Below are positions 37,169-46,394 of a stretch of 64,000 bases of DNA, one piece after another. The position numbers were made by a program, and so were the translations under genes. This stretch comes from JAFGFY01 sp964520425 (GTDB lineage Bacteria; Desulfobacterota; DSM-4660; Desulfatiglandales; HGW-15): contig CAZFMX010000001.1 in the NCBI GenBank assembly GCA_964520425.1, forward strand, positions 61,911 to 125,910, read 5' to 3'. Each line of letters begins with the position of its first letter. Positions within the stretch are counted from its first letter, which is position 1. The notes beneath the pieces were generated by a model. It saw nothing but the letters and a program-made list of their open reading frames with translations. It ran no database searches and had not been told where the DNA came from.

Positions 37169-37747
37169 TTGAACTCACAAAATGAAAAAGTAGGTGTCAC
37201 GACTTTCAACGACTCAAATCGCAAGAAGTCCCTCTTTGACTTAATTAGGTGTTGTCAGGATGGTGACACGAAGGCCATGGAAGAAATATACAGAGATTAC
37301 AAATCCTCTCTCTTCAACCTAACTTATCGTTATACAAGAGATTTATCTTCAGCCGAGGATCTCCTTCAGGACATTTTCATAAAAATCTTCACACATATCC
37401 GTAAACTCCGTTCTCCGGAAGCATTTAATGCATGGGTTTACAGGACCGCTATTAATGCATGTATCAGCTTCACCCGCAGGTCTGGGAGGCGAAAGCATAT
37501 TCCCCTCAATGAGATAGACAAGCCTGATAAAGCTGAAGAAAATAATACCCATATCAAGCTGGATATGGAAAAAGCAGTAAGTACCCTGCCGCCTAAAGAG
37601 AAGGCCGTGTTTCTGCTTCACGATGTTCAGGGCTTCACCCACGGTGAGATAGCGCAGGTCATGAAATGGTCGGAAGGCACATCAAAATCTCAACTCTTTA
37701 GAGCGAGGATGAGGATAAGGGATCATCTAAAGGAGAAAAGAAAATGA
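37169..37747 (+). CDS. ECF-type RNA polymerase sigma factor
   Basis: 192 residues. Region 2 is visible as LFNLTYRYTRDLSSAEDLLQDIFIKIF, and region 4 as LPPKEKAVFLLHDVQGFTHGEIAQVMKWSEGTSKSQLFRAR. A TTG start at 37169 is assumed since no in-frame ATG or Shine-Dalgarno is obvious. Its stop overlaps the start of the anti-sigma gene. It probably controls the envelope-stress genes that follow. Confidence 0.88.
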   Translation: MNSQNEKVGVTTFNDSNRKKSLFDLIRCCQDGDTKAMEEIYRDYKSSLFNLTYRYTRDLSSAEDLLQDIFIKIFTHIRKLRSPEAFNAWVYRTAINACISFTRRSGRRKHIPLNEIDKPDKAEENNTHIKLDMEKAVSTLPPKEKAVFLLHDVQGFTHGEIAQVMKWSEGTSKSQLFRARMRIRDHLKEKRK

Positions 37748-38412
37748 GATGCGCAAAGGCGCAAAGGTATATAAGTGATCACACCGACAAGCTCCTAAGT
37801 AGAGAACAGACTCAAGCCCTGGAACGGCATATGAAGGAATGCCCGGCGTGTAAGGAGCTTCTTGATGAAATGCAGATGATTGCGGGAGAGGCCAAGAACA
37901 TGAAGTCTGTTCTGCCATCTGATAGCCTGTGGCTAAGCATTGAAGGTCAAATACACAGGAGTGGCCGGAAAAGCAGAAGCTGGCCGATTGGAATAGGACA
38001 GTTTTTCCGGTTCTCTTTGTATTCCAGAGAGTTGGCCTTTTCAGGGAGTGGCCTTTTAGCCGGCCTGGTTTTGATGACTCTTTTCTACTACGGTATCCCT
38101 TTTATTCAAAATGTTAGGAGTATTCCGGATCAGGTGGCATCGGACCAGTTCGAAGAAGTGGATCGCCACTACCAAATCGCGATAGCGGCGTTGAATCAGG
38201 CGATATCAGAACAAGATGTGGAACTCAGCCCGGAGCTTGCAGCGGTATTTGAAGAGAATCTAGAGATTATTGATGAGGCGATTCAATCTTTCCGGACAGC
38301 AATGAACGAATATCCTGAAGACCAAGAGGTCAATGAATATCTTTTGATTTGCTACAAGAAGAAGCTTGAACTCTTGGGGGAAATGAAAGACTTGATGATG
38401 CGGTCTGGATAA
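37744..38412 (+). CDS. Zinc-finger anti-sigma factor
   Basis: 222 residues. The N-terminal zinc-finger motif has MRCAKAQRYISDH and ERHMKECPACKELL (H-x3-C-x2-C). A transmembrane helix follows (about 100-120, FSGSGLLAGLVLMTLFYY), then an acidic, helical periplasmic tail. It would hold the ECF sigma factor inactive until an envelope signal. It overlaps the sigma gene by 4 nt. Confidence 0.85.
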   Translation: MRCAKAQRYISDHTDKLLSREQTQALERHMKECPACKELLDEMQMIAGEAKNMKSVLPSDSLWLSIEGQIHRSGRKSRSWPIGIGQFFRFSLYSRELAFSGSGLLAGLVLMTLFYYGIPFIQNVRSIPDQVASDQFEEVDRHYQIAIAALNQAISEQDVELSPELAAVFEENLEIIDEAIQSFRTAMNEYPEDQEVNEYLLICYKKKLELLGEMKDLMMRSG

Positions 38413-38526
38413 GACCCGTTTTCAGCTGAAGTCAGGCCGAAGGCGTGATTTCCTTTCGAAATTTGAAAATGCGAAGCGGAAATCCAGCTTGCTGGGCTGC
38501 AGGGATCTTCAAATAGAGGACGATTA

Positions 38527-39453
38527 ATGAAAAGATCAAAACGTGACATAGCACTGCTGACCATTCTTAGTATCGTGATTTGTTTTCCCTCTCTTGGATT
38601 CGCGATGGCAGAAGAGAGGATTGTCGAAACCTATCCTTTGGAGAGCACAGGCAAGGTGTATCTGGAAAACATATCCGGTGACATCACAGTGAGTAGCTGG
38701 GATAAAAACGAAATTGAGATCACGGCGATCAAAAAAGGTCGAAGGGAGAGAGATCTTGATGACGCCACTATTCATATTCGTCAAATCGACGGTAATATCC
38801 GGATCATTACAAGGCACGACAGAGAATTCAGTCTGTTCCGATCAGGCTCTGTATCCATTATTTATGACATCGTTGTCCCTGCCAAAGCGTCGGTGAGGGT
38901 GAAAAGCATAAGCGGTGATGTTGAAGTACGAAAGATAGGCGGCCTTCTAAATGTAGAGACTGTCAGTGGTGAGATACGGGTAAGACTTGCCGAGAGTAAC
39001 GTGCGATGCAAAAGCACAAGCGGTGATATCGATATGGAATACATTCACGGAGATGCTGAGTTAGAAAGCGTATCCGGAGAAATATCTATACAGGAGATTG
39101 AGGGCTCCGTAGAAGCAGGAACCGTCAGTGGAGACATTGAGCTGGAGGCATTTTCTTATTCGGAAGAAATAGAGGTGAGTTCCACCAGCGGGGATGTAAA
39201 GTTACGAGGAGAGTTGAGCCCCGGAGGCATCTATAGACTCGATTTATTCAGCGGAGATACAAAAGTGGTTATACCGTCCGACTCAGACTTTGAGTTTTCA
39301 GCAAAAACGTTTAGTGGTTCTATAGAGTCTGACTTTGAGCTTAAGCTGTCAGGGAGATTCAACCCGAAAAAAATCCGAGGGACTGTCGGCAAAGGCGGGG
39401 CCAGCCTTGCCATTTCTTCATTCAGTGGAAATATACGCATTATGAAACGGTAA
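38527..39453 (+). CDS. DUF4097-family exported repeat protein, copy 1 (SGD type)
   Basis: 308 residues with a signal peptide (about 1-27). The rest is built from short beta-strand repeats of 18-25 residues, each around S-G-D or S-G-E (SGDITVSSW, SGDVEVRK, SGEIRVRL, SGDIDMEY, SGEISIQE, SGDIELEAF, SGDVKLRG, SGNIRIM), as expected for a beta-helix-like DUF4097 domain. Related proteins are seen near envelope-stress sigma factors. It directly follows the anti-sigma gene. Confidence 0.85.
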   Translation: MKRSKRDIALLTILSIVICFPSLGFAMAEERIVETYPLESTGKVYLENISGDITVSSWDKNEIEITAIKKGRRERDLDDATIHIRQIDGNIRIITRHDREFSLFRSGSVSIIYDIVVPAKASVRVKSISGDVEVRKIGGLLNVETVSGEIRVRLAESNVRCKSTSGDIDMEYIHGDAELESVSGEISIQEIEGSVEAGTVSGDIELEAFSYSEEIEVSSTSGDVKLRGELSPGGIYRLDLFSGDTKVVIPSDSDFEFSAKTFSGSIESDFELKLSGRFNPKKIRGTVGKGGASLAISSFSGNIRIMKR

Positions 39454-39565
39454 AGCCCTGAGTTTAGTGATGCGTTTACAACAGAGTGTTGTAATGTAGA
39501 GACTGGCTATAAGCTGGAAAAAGAATATAGAGACTAAAACATTTTTATCAGCGGAGGGTGTTGTT

Positions 39566-39937
39566 ATGTATAGCGTGAGACGTGTGTGTGTATGGGTTAT
39601 GATAATGAGTCTGTGCCTTATTATTAGCGGGTGTTTGATTTCTACGCGACAATATACGAATCAGACATCTCCGGGACGCGAATTATCAAAGAGTCAAATA
39701 AAGAAGATCGAGCCGGGAGTAACGACGAAAGAGTGGCTGTTGCAGACATTCGGAATGCCGACAAGGCAAAGGACCTTTGATAATGGTGAGGAAACATGGG
39801 AATATGAGAGAAGTTACAGAACAGAGTCTGAAAGCCATGTATTCTTCATTATCAACACAGAAACTGTCACCAGGACAAGAGAGACATTGATCATTGACAT
39901 AAAGGACGGCATTGTCCAGGACTACGTGTTTGAATGA
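39566..39937 (+). CDS. Small BamE/SmpA-like lipoprotein
   Basis: 123 residues. Lipobox LIISGC places the modified Cys at about 23. The fold region (SKSQIKKIEPGVTTKEWLLQTFGMPTRQRTFDNGEETWEYE) matches the SmpA/OmlA (BamE-type) pattern, suggesting a small outer-membrane lipoprotein. The gene lies between two DUF4097 genes. AGGGTG lies before the ATG, a weak ribosome site. Confidence 0.75.
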   Translation: MYSVRRVCVWVMIMSLCLIISGCLISTRQYTNQTSPGRELSKSQIKKIEPGVTTKEWLLQTFGMPTRQRTFDNGEETWEYERSYRTESESHVFFIINTETVTRTRETLIIDIKDGIVQDYVFE

Positions 39938-40013
39938 TGGTAAAAAGCCCCTTTTTTCAGAGATGGGCAAGGCTCGGAACTGGTTCCGGCAACAACCTCT
40001 AAAAAGGAGCATC

Positions 40014-40826
40014 ATGATGAAATGTAAACCCTGTTTTATTGCTGCGGTTCTGTGCGTCCTTTGGGCCGCCTGGACACTGACTGGCTATTCATGGGCTTAT
40101 TCGGAAGAAAGCCAGTATTTTGAAGAGACCTATCCCGTATCAGGGAGGGGGGCGCGAGTCAGTCTCGAGAACGTCAACGGAGACGTTCGCATTGAGGTGT
40201 GGGATCAGGCAGAGGTTCGGGTGCAGGCAGAAAAATTCGCCAGTTCCCAGGAATTGCTGGATGACTTAGAGATCAAGATCATCGCTAGCCAAGACTCTGT
40301 CCGTATTGACACCCATTCCCCTGATCATCGTTTCTTCTTTGGTTGGCTTTCCTCCGGCAGAAACGGGCACTATAGAGTGGAATACACTTTGACCGTGCCG
40401 CGTGACGCCGAGCTGGATTCCATTGATCTCGTCAACGGTGATCTTGTTGTCATCGGGGTTCAAGGTGGGATGCAGGCTGAGTTGGTCAACGGGGATATCA
40501 TCGCCAAGGATATAGGCGGAGACCTGCGCCTATCCACAGTCAACGGCTCTATCAGTCCGGAGTTCGAGGACATGGAGAATGTCGAGCGTATCGAGTTGGA
40601 ATCGGTAAACGGAGAAATCAGACTCATTTTACCATCGGGGGCGAGTGCCTCGGTCCGCGCCGAGACGCTCAACGGCTCCCTCCGAAATGACTTCGGGCTC
40701 GAGGTCCATAAGCACGAATACGTGGGCGCTGACATGTGCGGCGAGATCGGTGGTGCTGACGTTGACGTCAGAATCGAGACCGTCAACGGTGGCGTTGAGA
40801 TAAGCCTGAGTGACAAGGCCAAGTAA
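40014..40826 (+). CDS. DUF4097-family exported repeat protein, copy 2 (NGD type)
   Basis: 270 residues. A signal peptide (about 1-30) is followed by repeats around N-G-D/E/S (VNGDVRIEVW, VNGDLVVIG, VNGDIIAKD, VNGSISPEF, VNGEIRLIL, LNGSLRNDF, VNGGVEISLS). The Asn-Gly version differs from the Ser-Gly version of copy 1. AAAAGGAG precedes the first ATG. It probably sits in the periplasm or outer membrane. Confidence 0.85.
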   Translation: MMKCKPCFIAAVLCVLWAAWTLTGYSWAYSEESQYFEETYPVSGRGARVSLENVNGDVRIEVWDQAEVRVQAEKFASSQELLDDLEIKIIASQDSVRIDTHSPDHRFFFGWLSSGRNGHYRVEYTLTVPRDAELDSIDLVNGDLVVIGVQGGMQAELVNGDIIAKDIGGDLRLSTVNGSISPEFEDMENVERIELESVNGEIRLILPSGASASVRAETLNGSLRNDFGLEVHKHEYVGADMCGEIGGADVDVRIETVNGGVEISLSDKAK

Positions 40827-41207
40827 GGGGCCAGACAGAGCCTATTGTCTTCGGATTGTACCTTTTCCCTCCTTTGAGTTATCGGCAGCCTGATTTTCTT
40901 CTGCACTGTGAATCTTCAGTGAAAAATGTTCGAAAACGAACAAAATAACCTTAAAAACGGACAACCCTCAGTTGGGAGATCAAGTTAACTTATTGAAATA
41001 AAAAGAATTAAAGCCACGGCACGCTTATTGCTGATATGAAATGACATGGCGTTTTCATATCGGTTTCATTTTGAAATCTCTTCATTGGCCAAATAGGGCA
41101 CTTGTTAGTTTCTTTCGCCAGATATGGGCTTTTTAACCAAATCTCGTAATCCTGGTGAATATATGTAACATGCTGATTTGACAGTAGTTCTTGGACTATA
41201 TGATCAA

Positions 41208-41222
41208 TGGCACGATTCCTGC
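41208..41222 (+). promoter_or_regulatory. Sigma-54 promoter of pspA copy 2
   Basis: TGGCACGATTCCTGC is identical to the promoter of copy 1, at the same distance from the gene. The upstream elements GGCCAAATAGGGC (41087-41099) and CGCCAGATATGGGC (41116-41129) parallel those of copy 1. Confidence 0.8.
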
Positions 41223-41260
41223 GATTGTATATGGCAAACAGAGAACAAAGGAGGCCAGCT

Positions 41261-41947
41261 ATGGGAGTCTTTACACGGTTTCGTGACATTGTGAGTTCAA
41301 ACATCAATGACATACTGGATAAGGCAGAAGACCCGGTTAAAATGCTCAAGCTTATGATTCGTGAAATGGAAGATACCCTTGTGGAGATCAAGTCAGACTG
41401 TGCCAGTGACATGGCGACCGGCAAAAAAATTGAGCGTGAGTTGCTAGATGCCCAGTCTCGCGCCGGCTTTTGGGAAAAGAGGGCAGCGGTTGCCGTGAGA
41501 AAAGGAAGGGATGATCTGGCTCGGGACGCGCTTGTTGAAAAGAAACGGTACAAGGAAAAGGCGGAAGTCCTTAAGGGGCAACTTAGAAAACATCAGGTCC
41601 TGGTGGTGCAGTATCAAGATGATATGGTCCAAATGGAGCACAAACTGAGTGCCGCCCGTGAAAAGCAGCGCAATCTCGCCCAGCGCCGTATCCAGGCAAA
41701 ATGTCAAAGACAGGCCTGGGAGGAGATTCGGATAATCGAAAACTCAGAGGCACTCTATAAGTTTGAAGAATTTGAAAATCGCATTGAGAGAATGGAGGCG
41801 GAAGCAGGCCTAGTGAATTACGGCAAAGAAGTGATCATTGAGCAGGAATTGGACGCCATGATCGTGGACGAGGATATTGAAAGCGAGTTGCATCATATCA
41901 AGTCCTCTCTTCCCAAGGATTCACAACAAACAACTCAAGTCGGATGA
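41261..41947 (+). CDS. pspA: Phage shock protein A (PspA/IM30), copy 2
   Basis: 228 residues, a close paralogue of the copy at 35808: MGVFTRFRDIVSSNINDILDKAEDP opens it and the coiled coil is conserved throughout. The start at 41261 is set by AAGGAGG; the open frame extends upstream to 41207. The gene ends 11 nt before the second PspC start. Duplicated PspA could form mixed assemblies or respond to different signals. Confidence 0.9.
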   Translation: MGVFTRFRDIVSSNINDILDKAEDPVKMLKLMIREMEDTLVEIKSDCASDMATGKKIERELLDAQSRAGFWEKRAAVAVRKGRDDLARDALVEKKRYKEKAEVLKGQLRKHQVLVVQYQDDMVQMEHKLSAAREKQRNLAQRRIQAKCQRQAWEEIRIIENSEALYKFEEFENRIERMEAEAGLVNYGKEVIIEQELDAMIVDEDIESELHHIKSSLPKDSQQTTQVG

Positions 41948-41958
41948 GGAGAAACATC

Positions 41959-42345
41959 ATGAGACAATTTCACAATATGTGTTATGACCGGGGCCTTTAT
42001 CGATCCAGAAGCGGGATCATCATGGGAGTTTGCAGGGGAGTTGGAGAATATCTCGATTTCTCTGTCTTCTGGATTCGGGCCATCCTGATTGTTCTGTTCC
42101 TGATCAGCGGATTCTGGCCCGTGGTCGTCCTCTACTTCCTGACCGCTATCCTGATGAAATCTGAACCCGTAATCCGTCCCCACCAACATTATGAGGAGGG
42201 ATTTTGTACTACCTATACACAGTCCAGAAGACCCTCGTCGGATCACATAAGAAGACGTCAACAGACTCTTGAGCGGAGGCTACATAATCTGGAGAGCATT
42301 GTGACATCAAAGGAATACGACTGGGAAGAGCGGTTGAGAACTTAA
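41959..42345 (+). CDS. pspC: Phage shock protein C-like membrane protein, copy 2
   Basis: 128 residues, the same length and layout as copy 1: LYRSRSGIIMGVCRGVGEYLD, a transmembrane helix (VFWIRAILIVLFLISGFW) and a charged tail. The start at 41959 is placed behind GAGGAGAAAC, as in copy 1; an upstream in-frame ATG at 41944 overlaps the pspA stop. It is probably co-transcribed with pspA copy 2 and DUF4097 copy 3. Confidence 0.88.
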   Translation: MRQFHNMCYDRGLYRSRSGIIMGVCRGVGEYLDFSVFWIRAILIVLFLISGFWPVVVLYFLTAILMKSEPVIRPHQHYEEGFCTTYTQSRRPSSDHIRRRQQTLERRLHNLESIVTSKEYDWEERLRT

Positions 42346-42488
42346 TTGCAGGAGAACATCGCAATATCATTCTTTTGTAACCTTTTCGCAAAGATAGAGT
42401 TTTATAGGGGGAATAAGCAGTAATGAACCAGCGAATTCATAACGAAAACCTTCAGAAGATAACGAAGACCATGAAAGGAGACTGAGTG

Positions 42489-43289
42489 ATGAATAGAAAA
42501 GGATGGACCATATTCTTTGTGAGTATGTTTATACTCTATGCAGCGGCATCTTCTTTCGCCTCGACGGCAACAAAGGACTTTGAGAAGGTCTATGATTTCA
42601 GTCCAGGCGGGGATGTTATTGTGAGAGCCGTGAACGGCGGAATCGAAGTCTCCTCATGGAGTCAAGATAAAGTAGAGATAGTATCTGAAGTAAAGGTGAG
42701 AGCCGGAAATCGCCGAGAGGCGGAGGATCTATTAGAGGAAGTGGAAATCGTCATAGACTATGATTCAGACAGGATTCATGTCGAAGCAGATTACCCAAAA
42801 CGCTTCGGCAGAAATGGCTTTTTCAATTGGGCATTTGGCTCCAACGCAGGCGTATGGGTGCGTTATTGGATCAAGGTGCCAGAAAAGACGAATATAGATC
42901 TGAAATCAGTCAATGGAGGCATAGGGGCGGAAAACGTAGAAGGAAGGGCTGAGCTAAGGACGACAAATGGGGGCATTGAGGGCTCTGAGATGAAAGGAAC
43001 CGTTTCTGTTCAAACCACAAACGGTTCTGTTCGTATGAGAGTCGATTCCTTTTCAGATAGCGATGAAATTACCATACGGACGGTCAATGGCAGCGTTCGG
43101 CTGGCGTTGCCTTCAGATGTGAGTGCCGACCTGGAAGCCAGCACGGTGAATGGATCGATTCGTACGGATTTCCCTTTAACCGTGCAGGGCAGACTCAGTA
43201 AGCGACATCTCGATGGAAAGATCAAGGAAGGAGGAGGCCGCGTCACTCTTGGCACAGTAAACGGAAGCGTGACGATTTCAGAAAGATAG
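42489..43289 (+). CDS. DUF4097-family exported repeat protein, copy 3 (NGG type)
   Basis: 266 residues with a signal peptide (MNRKGWTIFFVSMFILYAAA). The repeats centre on N-G-G or N-G-S (VNGGIEVSSW, VNGGIGAEN, TNGGIEGSE, TNGSVRMRV, VNGSVRLAL, VNGSIRTDF, VNGSVTISE). AAAGGAG lies upstream; GTG 42486 is an alternative start. It stands between psp copy 2 and the DUF2884 gene. Confidence 0.85.
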   Translation: MNRKGWTIFFVSMFILYAAASSFASTATKDFEKVYDFSPGGDVIVRAVNGGIEVSSWSQDKVEIVSEVKVRAGNRREAEDLLEEVEIVIDYDSDRIHVEADYPKRFGRNGFFNWAFGSNAGVWVRYWIKVPEKTNIDLKSVNGGIGAENVEGRAELRTTNGGIEGSEMKGTVSVQTTNGSVRMRVDSFSDSDEITIRTVNGSVRLALPSDVSADLEASTVNGSIRTDFPLTVQGRLSKRHLDGKIKEGGGRVTLGTVNGSVTISER

Positions 43290-43330
43290 AGAACAACGGC
43301 TTTTTATGTGGAGAGATGGAGGAGCAAGAT

Positions 43331-43930
43331 ATGAAACAAAAGGGATTACTTGTGATACTCGTGCCGATGTTGGCTTTTTTGGCTTTGTTTGTGAGTTCAG
43401 TTAGCGCTGGCGAACATCGGGACTGCCCCTTTTCCGGGAGGGATCTGAATAAATGGCACGCGGATGGTGTCCAATATGAAATCGATGATCATTCGCTCTT
43501 CCTCTCACACCACGGTCTTCATGGCGACAGAGTGGAAATCACCTGGGATGGTCAACTCTATATCAACGATGAATTTGTAAAACTTGACAGCGATCAACAG
43601 AGACTCGTCGCGACCTACTATGCCTTAACAATGGGCATTGTGAGTCAGGCCAAGGATTTGGGGCATGAAGGGGCAAGAGTCGGTATGGAGGGTGCCGGCC
43701 TGGGCTTGAAGGCGGTCGGAGGTGTATTCAAAATGATGTTCACTTCATACGATGGAGATGATCTTGATCAGGATATGGAATGGGAGGCCGGGAAATTGGA
43801 GAGAAAGGCCGAGCGTCTTGAGGAAAAAGCAGAAGAGATTGAAGATCTGGCCGAAGATCTGGAACGGGTTGCCGAAAGGATGAATGAGAAGATTCCGGAA
43901 CTTAGAGAATTAGGCTGGTTTTACCGATAG
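43331..43930 (+). CDS. Exported DUF2884-like protein with coiled-coil tail
   Basis: 199 residues. A signal peptide (about 1-26) precedes a DUF2884 (YggN-like) domain with YEIDDHSLFLSHHGLHGDRVEITWDGQLYINDEFV. A long charged coiled coil (about 150-190, EWEAGKLERKAERLEEKAEE) follows. DUF2884 proteins are poorly characterised periplasmic proteins. Start behind GGAG in the upstream DUF4097 context. Confidence 0.75.
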   Translation: MKQKGLLVILVPMLAFLALFVSSVSAGEHRDCPFSGRDLNKWHADGVQYEIDDHSLFLSHHGLHGDRVEITWDGQLYINDEFVKLDSDQQRLVATYYALTMGIVSQAKDLGHEGARVGMEGAGLGLKAVGGVFKMMFTSYDGDDLDQDMEWEAGKLERKAERLEEKAEEIEDLAEDLERVAERMNEKIPELRELGWFYR

Positions 43931-44038
43931 GAATAGGGAAGAAAAGGGGAGAGTAATGAAACAACTCTCGGAGTTATTCGTCTGTATTTATAGCTGCAAA
44001 GAGAGTCTGAGAATATTTAAAGGGGATGGAGGTAGGAA

Positions 44039-45148
44039 ATGGCCAAGATATTAAAGATACTCCTGGTTCTCGTGATCCTGGCTGCAACGGTCGTGGGCGG
44101 GTATGCCTGGGTTCAGAACCGGCAGCCGGACGATCGGGGGTTCACCTTTGTAGATGTCGCCAGGGGCGACATCACCGAAAAAGCTGTGGCCGTGGGTCAG
44201 ATCGAACCCCGCCAAAAGTTCCACATCAAGTCGAAGATATCTGGAATCGTCAGACGGTGCCCGGTTGATGTGGGTGACCGGGTGAAAGCCGGGGATCCCA
44301 TCATTGAAATCAGTCCGGACCCCACCCCTACGGAATTGTTGGAGGCTGAACGTCAGGTTGAAAAGGCCTTATCCGCGCACAATCGCGCCAAGGCGGACTG
44401 GGAACGCTCCCAAGACCTTGTGAAGCAGGGCGTTTTAACGAGAGACAGATTGGATGCCGATCATGAGGCCTATGATCTAACCCGGATCGAGCTGGATCGT
44501 GCCCGGGACCATCTACAGCTCATCCAGGAGGGGCGGGTTGCCGGCCGCGGGGAAAAAATGGAGACCGTCATTCGCGCTCCTGCAGCAGGAATCCTCCTCG
44601 AGCGGCTTGTCGATCCCGGCGATCCGGTTGTTCCCCTCACGAGCTACCAGGCGGGTACCGAATTAGCTACCTTGGCTGATATGAGCGACCTGATCTTCAA
44701 GGGCACGGTGGATGAGATTGACGTGGGCAAGCTGGATATGGGTCTGCCCGTTCGTCTAAAAATCGGTGCCCTGCCTGATCAACCCATCACCGGCAAATTG
44801 ACCCGCATTGCCCCGCAGGCGATTGAACGTGATAATGCCAAGCTCTTCGAGGTGGAGATCGAGTTGGACTCTTTCGAAGGCGTGCTGCTGCGTGCGGGTT
44901 ATTCAGCCAATGCTGATGTGGTCATCCGGGAGAAGAAAAACATTCTTCTCATCCCCGAGCGCCTGATCATATTTGAGGATGATGGTGCCCAAACATTCGT
45001 AGAGCTGCCAGGTGAGATCCCGGAAGCGGAGCCCCGAAAAGTGACCGTTAAAATCGGTCTCTCCGATGGCCTGAACACCGAAGTGATCTCAGGGGTCAAA
45101 GAAGGGGACAAACTGGTGCAGCGGCCTCCCAGAGAAATCGAGGGATAG
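44039..45148 (+). CDS. MacA/HlyD-type periplasmic adaptor of an ABC exporter
   Basis: 369 residues. An N-terminal membrane anchor (about 5-22) is followed by the barrel-sandwich lipoyl domain (KFHIKSKISGIVRRCPVDVGDRVKAGDPI), a helical hairpin (about 90-170) and a beta-barrel domain. GGAGG lies before the ATG. It is first of five genes for a tripartite exporter with TolC-like outer channel at 48656. Confidence 0.88.
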   Translation: MAKILKILLVLVILAATVVGGYAWVQNRQPDDRGFTFVDVARGDITEKAVAVGQIEPRQKFHIKSKISGIVRRCPVDVGDRVKAGDPIIEISPDPTPTELLEAERQVEKALSAHNRAKADWERSQDLVKQGVLTRDRLDADHEAYDLTRIELDRARDHLQLIQEGRVAGRGEKMETVIRAPAAGILLERLVDPGDPVVPLTSYQAGTELATLADMSDLIFKGTVDEIDVGKLDMGLPVRLKIGALPDQPITGKLTRIAPQAIERDNAKLFEVEIELDSFEGVLLRAGYSANADVVIREKKNILLIPERLIIFEDDGAQTFVELPGEIPEAEPRKVTVKIGLSDGLNTEVISGVKEGDKLVQRPPREIEG

Positions 45149-45160
45149 GATTCATCTGTC

Positions 45161-46384
45161 ATGATCAACACCATTCGCCAACTCGTACGTGACACACGCA
45201 GCCAGAAACTGCGCACTTTGCTGACTCTCTTTGGCATGATCTGGGGGACTACTGCGGTGAGTCTATTACTGGCGTTTGGCGATGGCTTACATAAGCAGAC
45301 AGTAAAAAACAACAGGGGCATAGGTAATAATGTGATTATTGGCTGGCCCTCACGAACTTCCATGCCCTTTGAAGGATTAGCCAAGGGCCGTTACATACTC
45401 ATGGATGATGACGATATCCAGCTTCTCCGGCAGAAGGCTTATGGGCTTAAAGCCATTTCCGTGGAGTATCAGGCCGGGCTTAAACTCCAACGCGCTGCCA
45501 AAGTACTTACCGTGTCTGTATCAGGAGTGGAACCTGACTTCGGAGAAATACGCAATCTGATTCCAGCCGCAGGTGGTCGCTTCATCAATCACCTGGACCA
45601 GGAAAAGAGAAGGAGGGTGGCCTTTCTGGGAAATGAACTGGCTGGACAGATCTTTGGTGAGGAGTTTCCTATAGGGCAGTCTATTCAACTCAATGGATTC
45701 CCCTTTCTTGTCATAGGTGTGCTCAACGAAAAGATTCAGAATTCCAATTACGCAGGACCGGATAACGGGAGAGTTTTTATCCCTGCCTCCACGCTCAAAG
45801 TAATGACCGGACTGAGGTTTATCAACAACTTTGTCTTTTCGGCCAGTGATGTGACCAAGACCGAAGCATTGATTAATGATGTGCGGCGGATCATGGCCCT
45901 TCAACACAGGTTTGATCCCATGGACGATCAAGCGATTGCTCTCTGGGATACCACTGAGACATTTCGATTTCTCCATACCTTTATGCTTGCCTTCAAGATC
46001 TTCCTTGGAGTGGTCGGATGTTTGACCCTTGTTGTCGGGGGAATCGGTGTTTCCAATATCATGAATGTGGTGGTTGAAGAGAGGACCCGCGAAATCGGAA
46101 TCAAAATGGCCCTGGGCGCGAAACCTCGCCTCATCCTTGGACAGTTTGTGTTTGAAACACTGGCCCTGACCATCGTGGGAGGAATCCTGGGTATATTGAT
46201 TACCCTGGGAATCTGCGCGATTTTCCCTGCGTTCAATTTGACCGATTATGTGGGTGATCCTGCTATCTCTCCCGGCGCGGCTGCCGCCACCGCAGTGATG
46301 CTCGGTTTGATCGGTCTTGTTTCAGGTTATTTCCCCGCACGCACCGCTTCCAACCTGGATCCGGTGGTGGCAATGAAGATGTGA
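45161..46384 (+). CDS. MacB/FtsX-type ABC permease, first subunit
   Basis: 407 residues. Four transmembrane helices: one near the N-terminus and three in the C-terminal FtsX domain (about 275-405, GCLTLVVGGIGVSNIMNVVVEERTREIGIKMALGAKPRLI). The large periplasmic MacB_PCD domain lies between (SGVEPDFGEIRNLIPAAGGRF). No ATPase domain is fused, unlike E. coli MacB. It probably pairs with the next gene as a heterodimer. Confidence 0.9.
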   Translation: MINTIRQLVRDTRSQKLRTLLTLFGMIWGTTAVSLLLAFGDGLHKQTVKNNRGIGNNVIIGWPSRTSMPFEGLAKGRYILMDDDDIQLLRQKAYGLKAISVEYQAGLKLQRAAKVLTVSVSGVEPDFGEIRNLIPAAGGRFINHLDQEKRRRVAFLGNELAGQIFGEEFPIGQSIQLNGFPFLVIGVLNEKIQNSNYAGPDNGRVFIPASTLKVMTGLRFINNFVFSASDVTKTEALINDVRRIMALQHRFDPMDDQAIALWDTTETFRFLHTFMLAFKIFLGVVGCLTLVVGGIGVSNIMNVVVEERTREIGIKMALGAKPRLILGQFVFETLALTIVGGILGILITLGICAIFPAFNLTDYVGDPAISPGAAAATAVMLGLIGLVSGYFPARTASNLDPVVAMKM

Positions 46385-46394
46385 GGTAAGAGAA

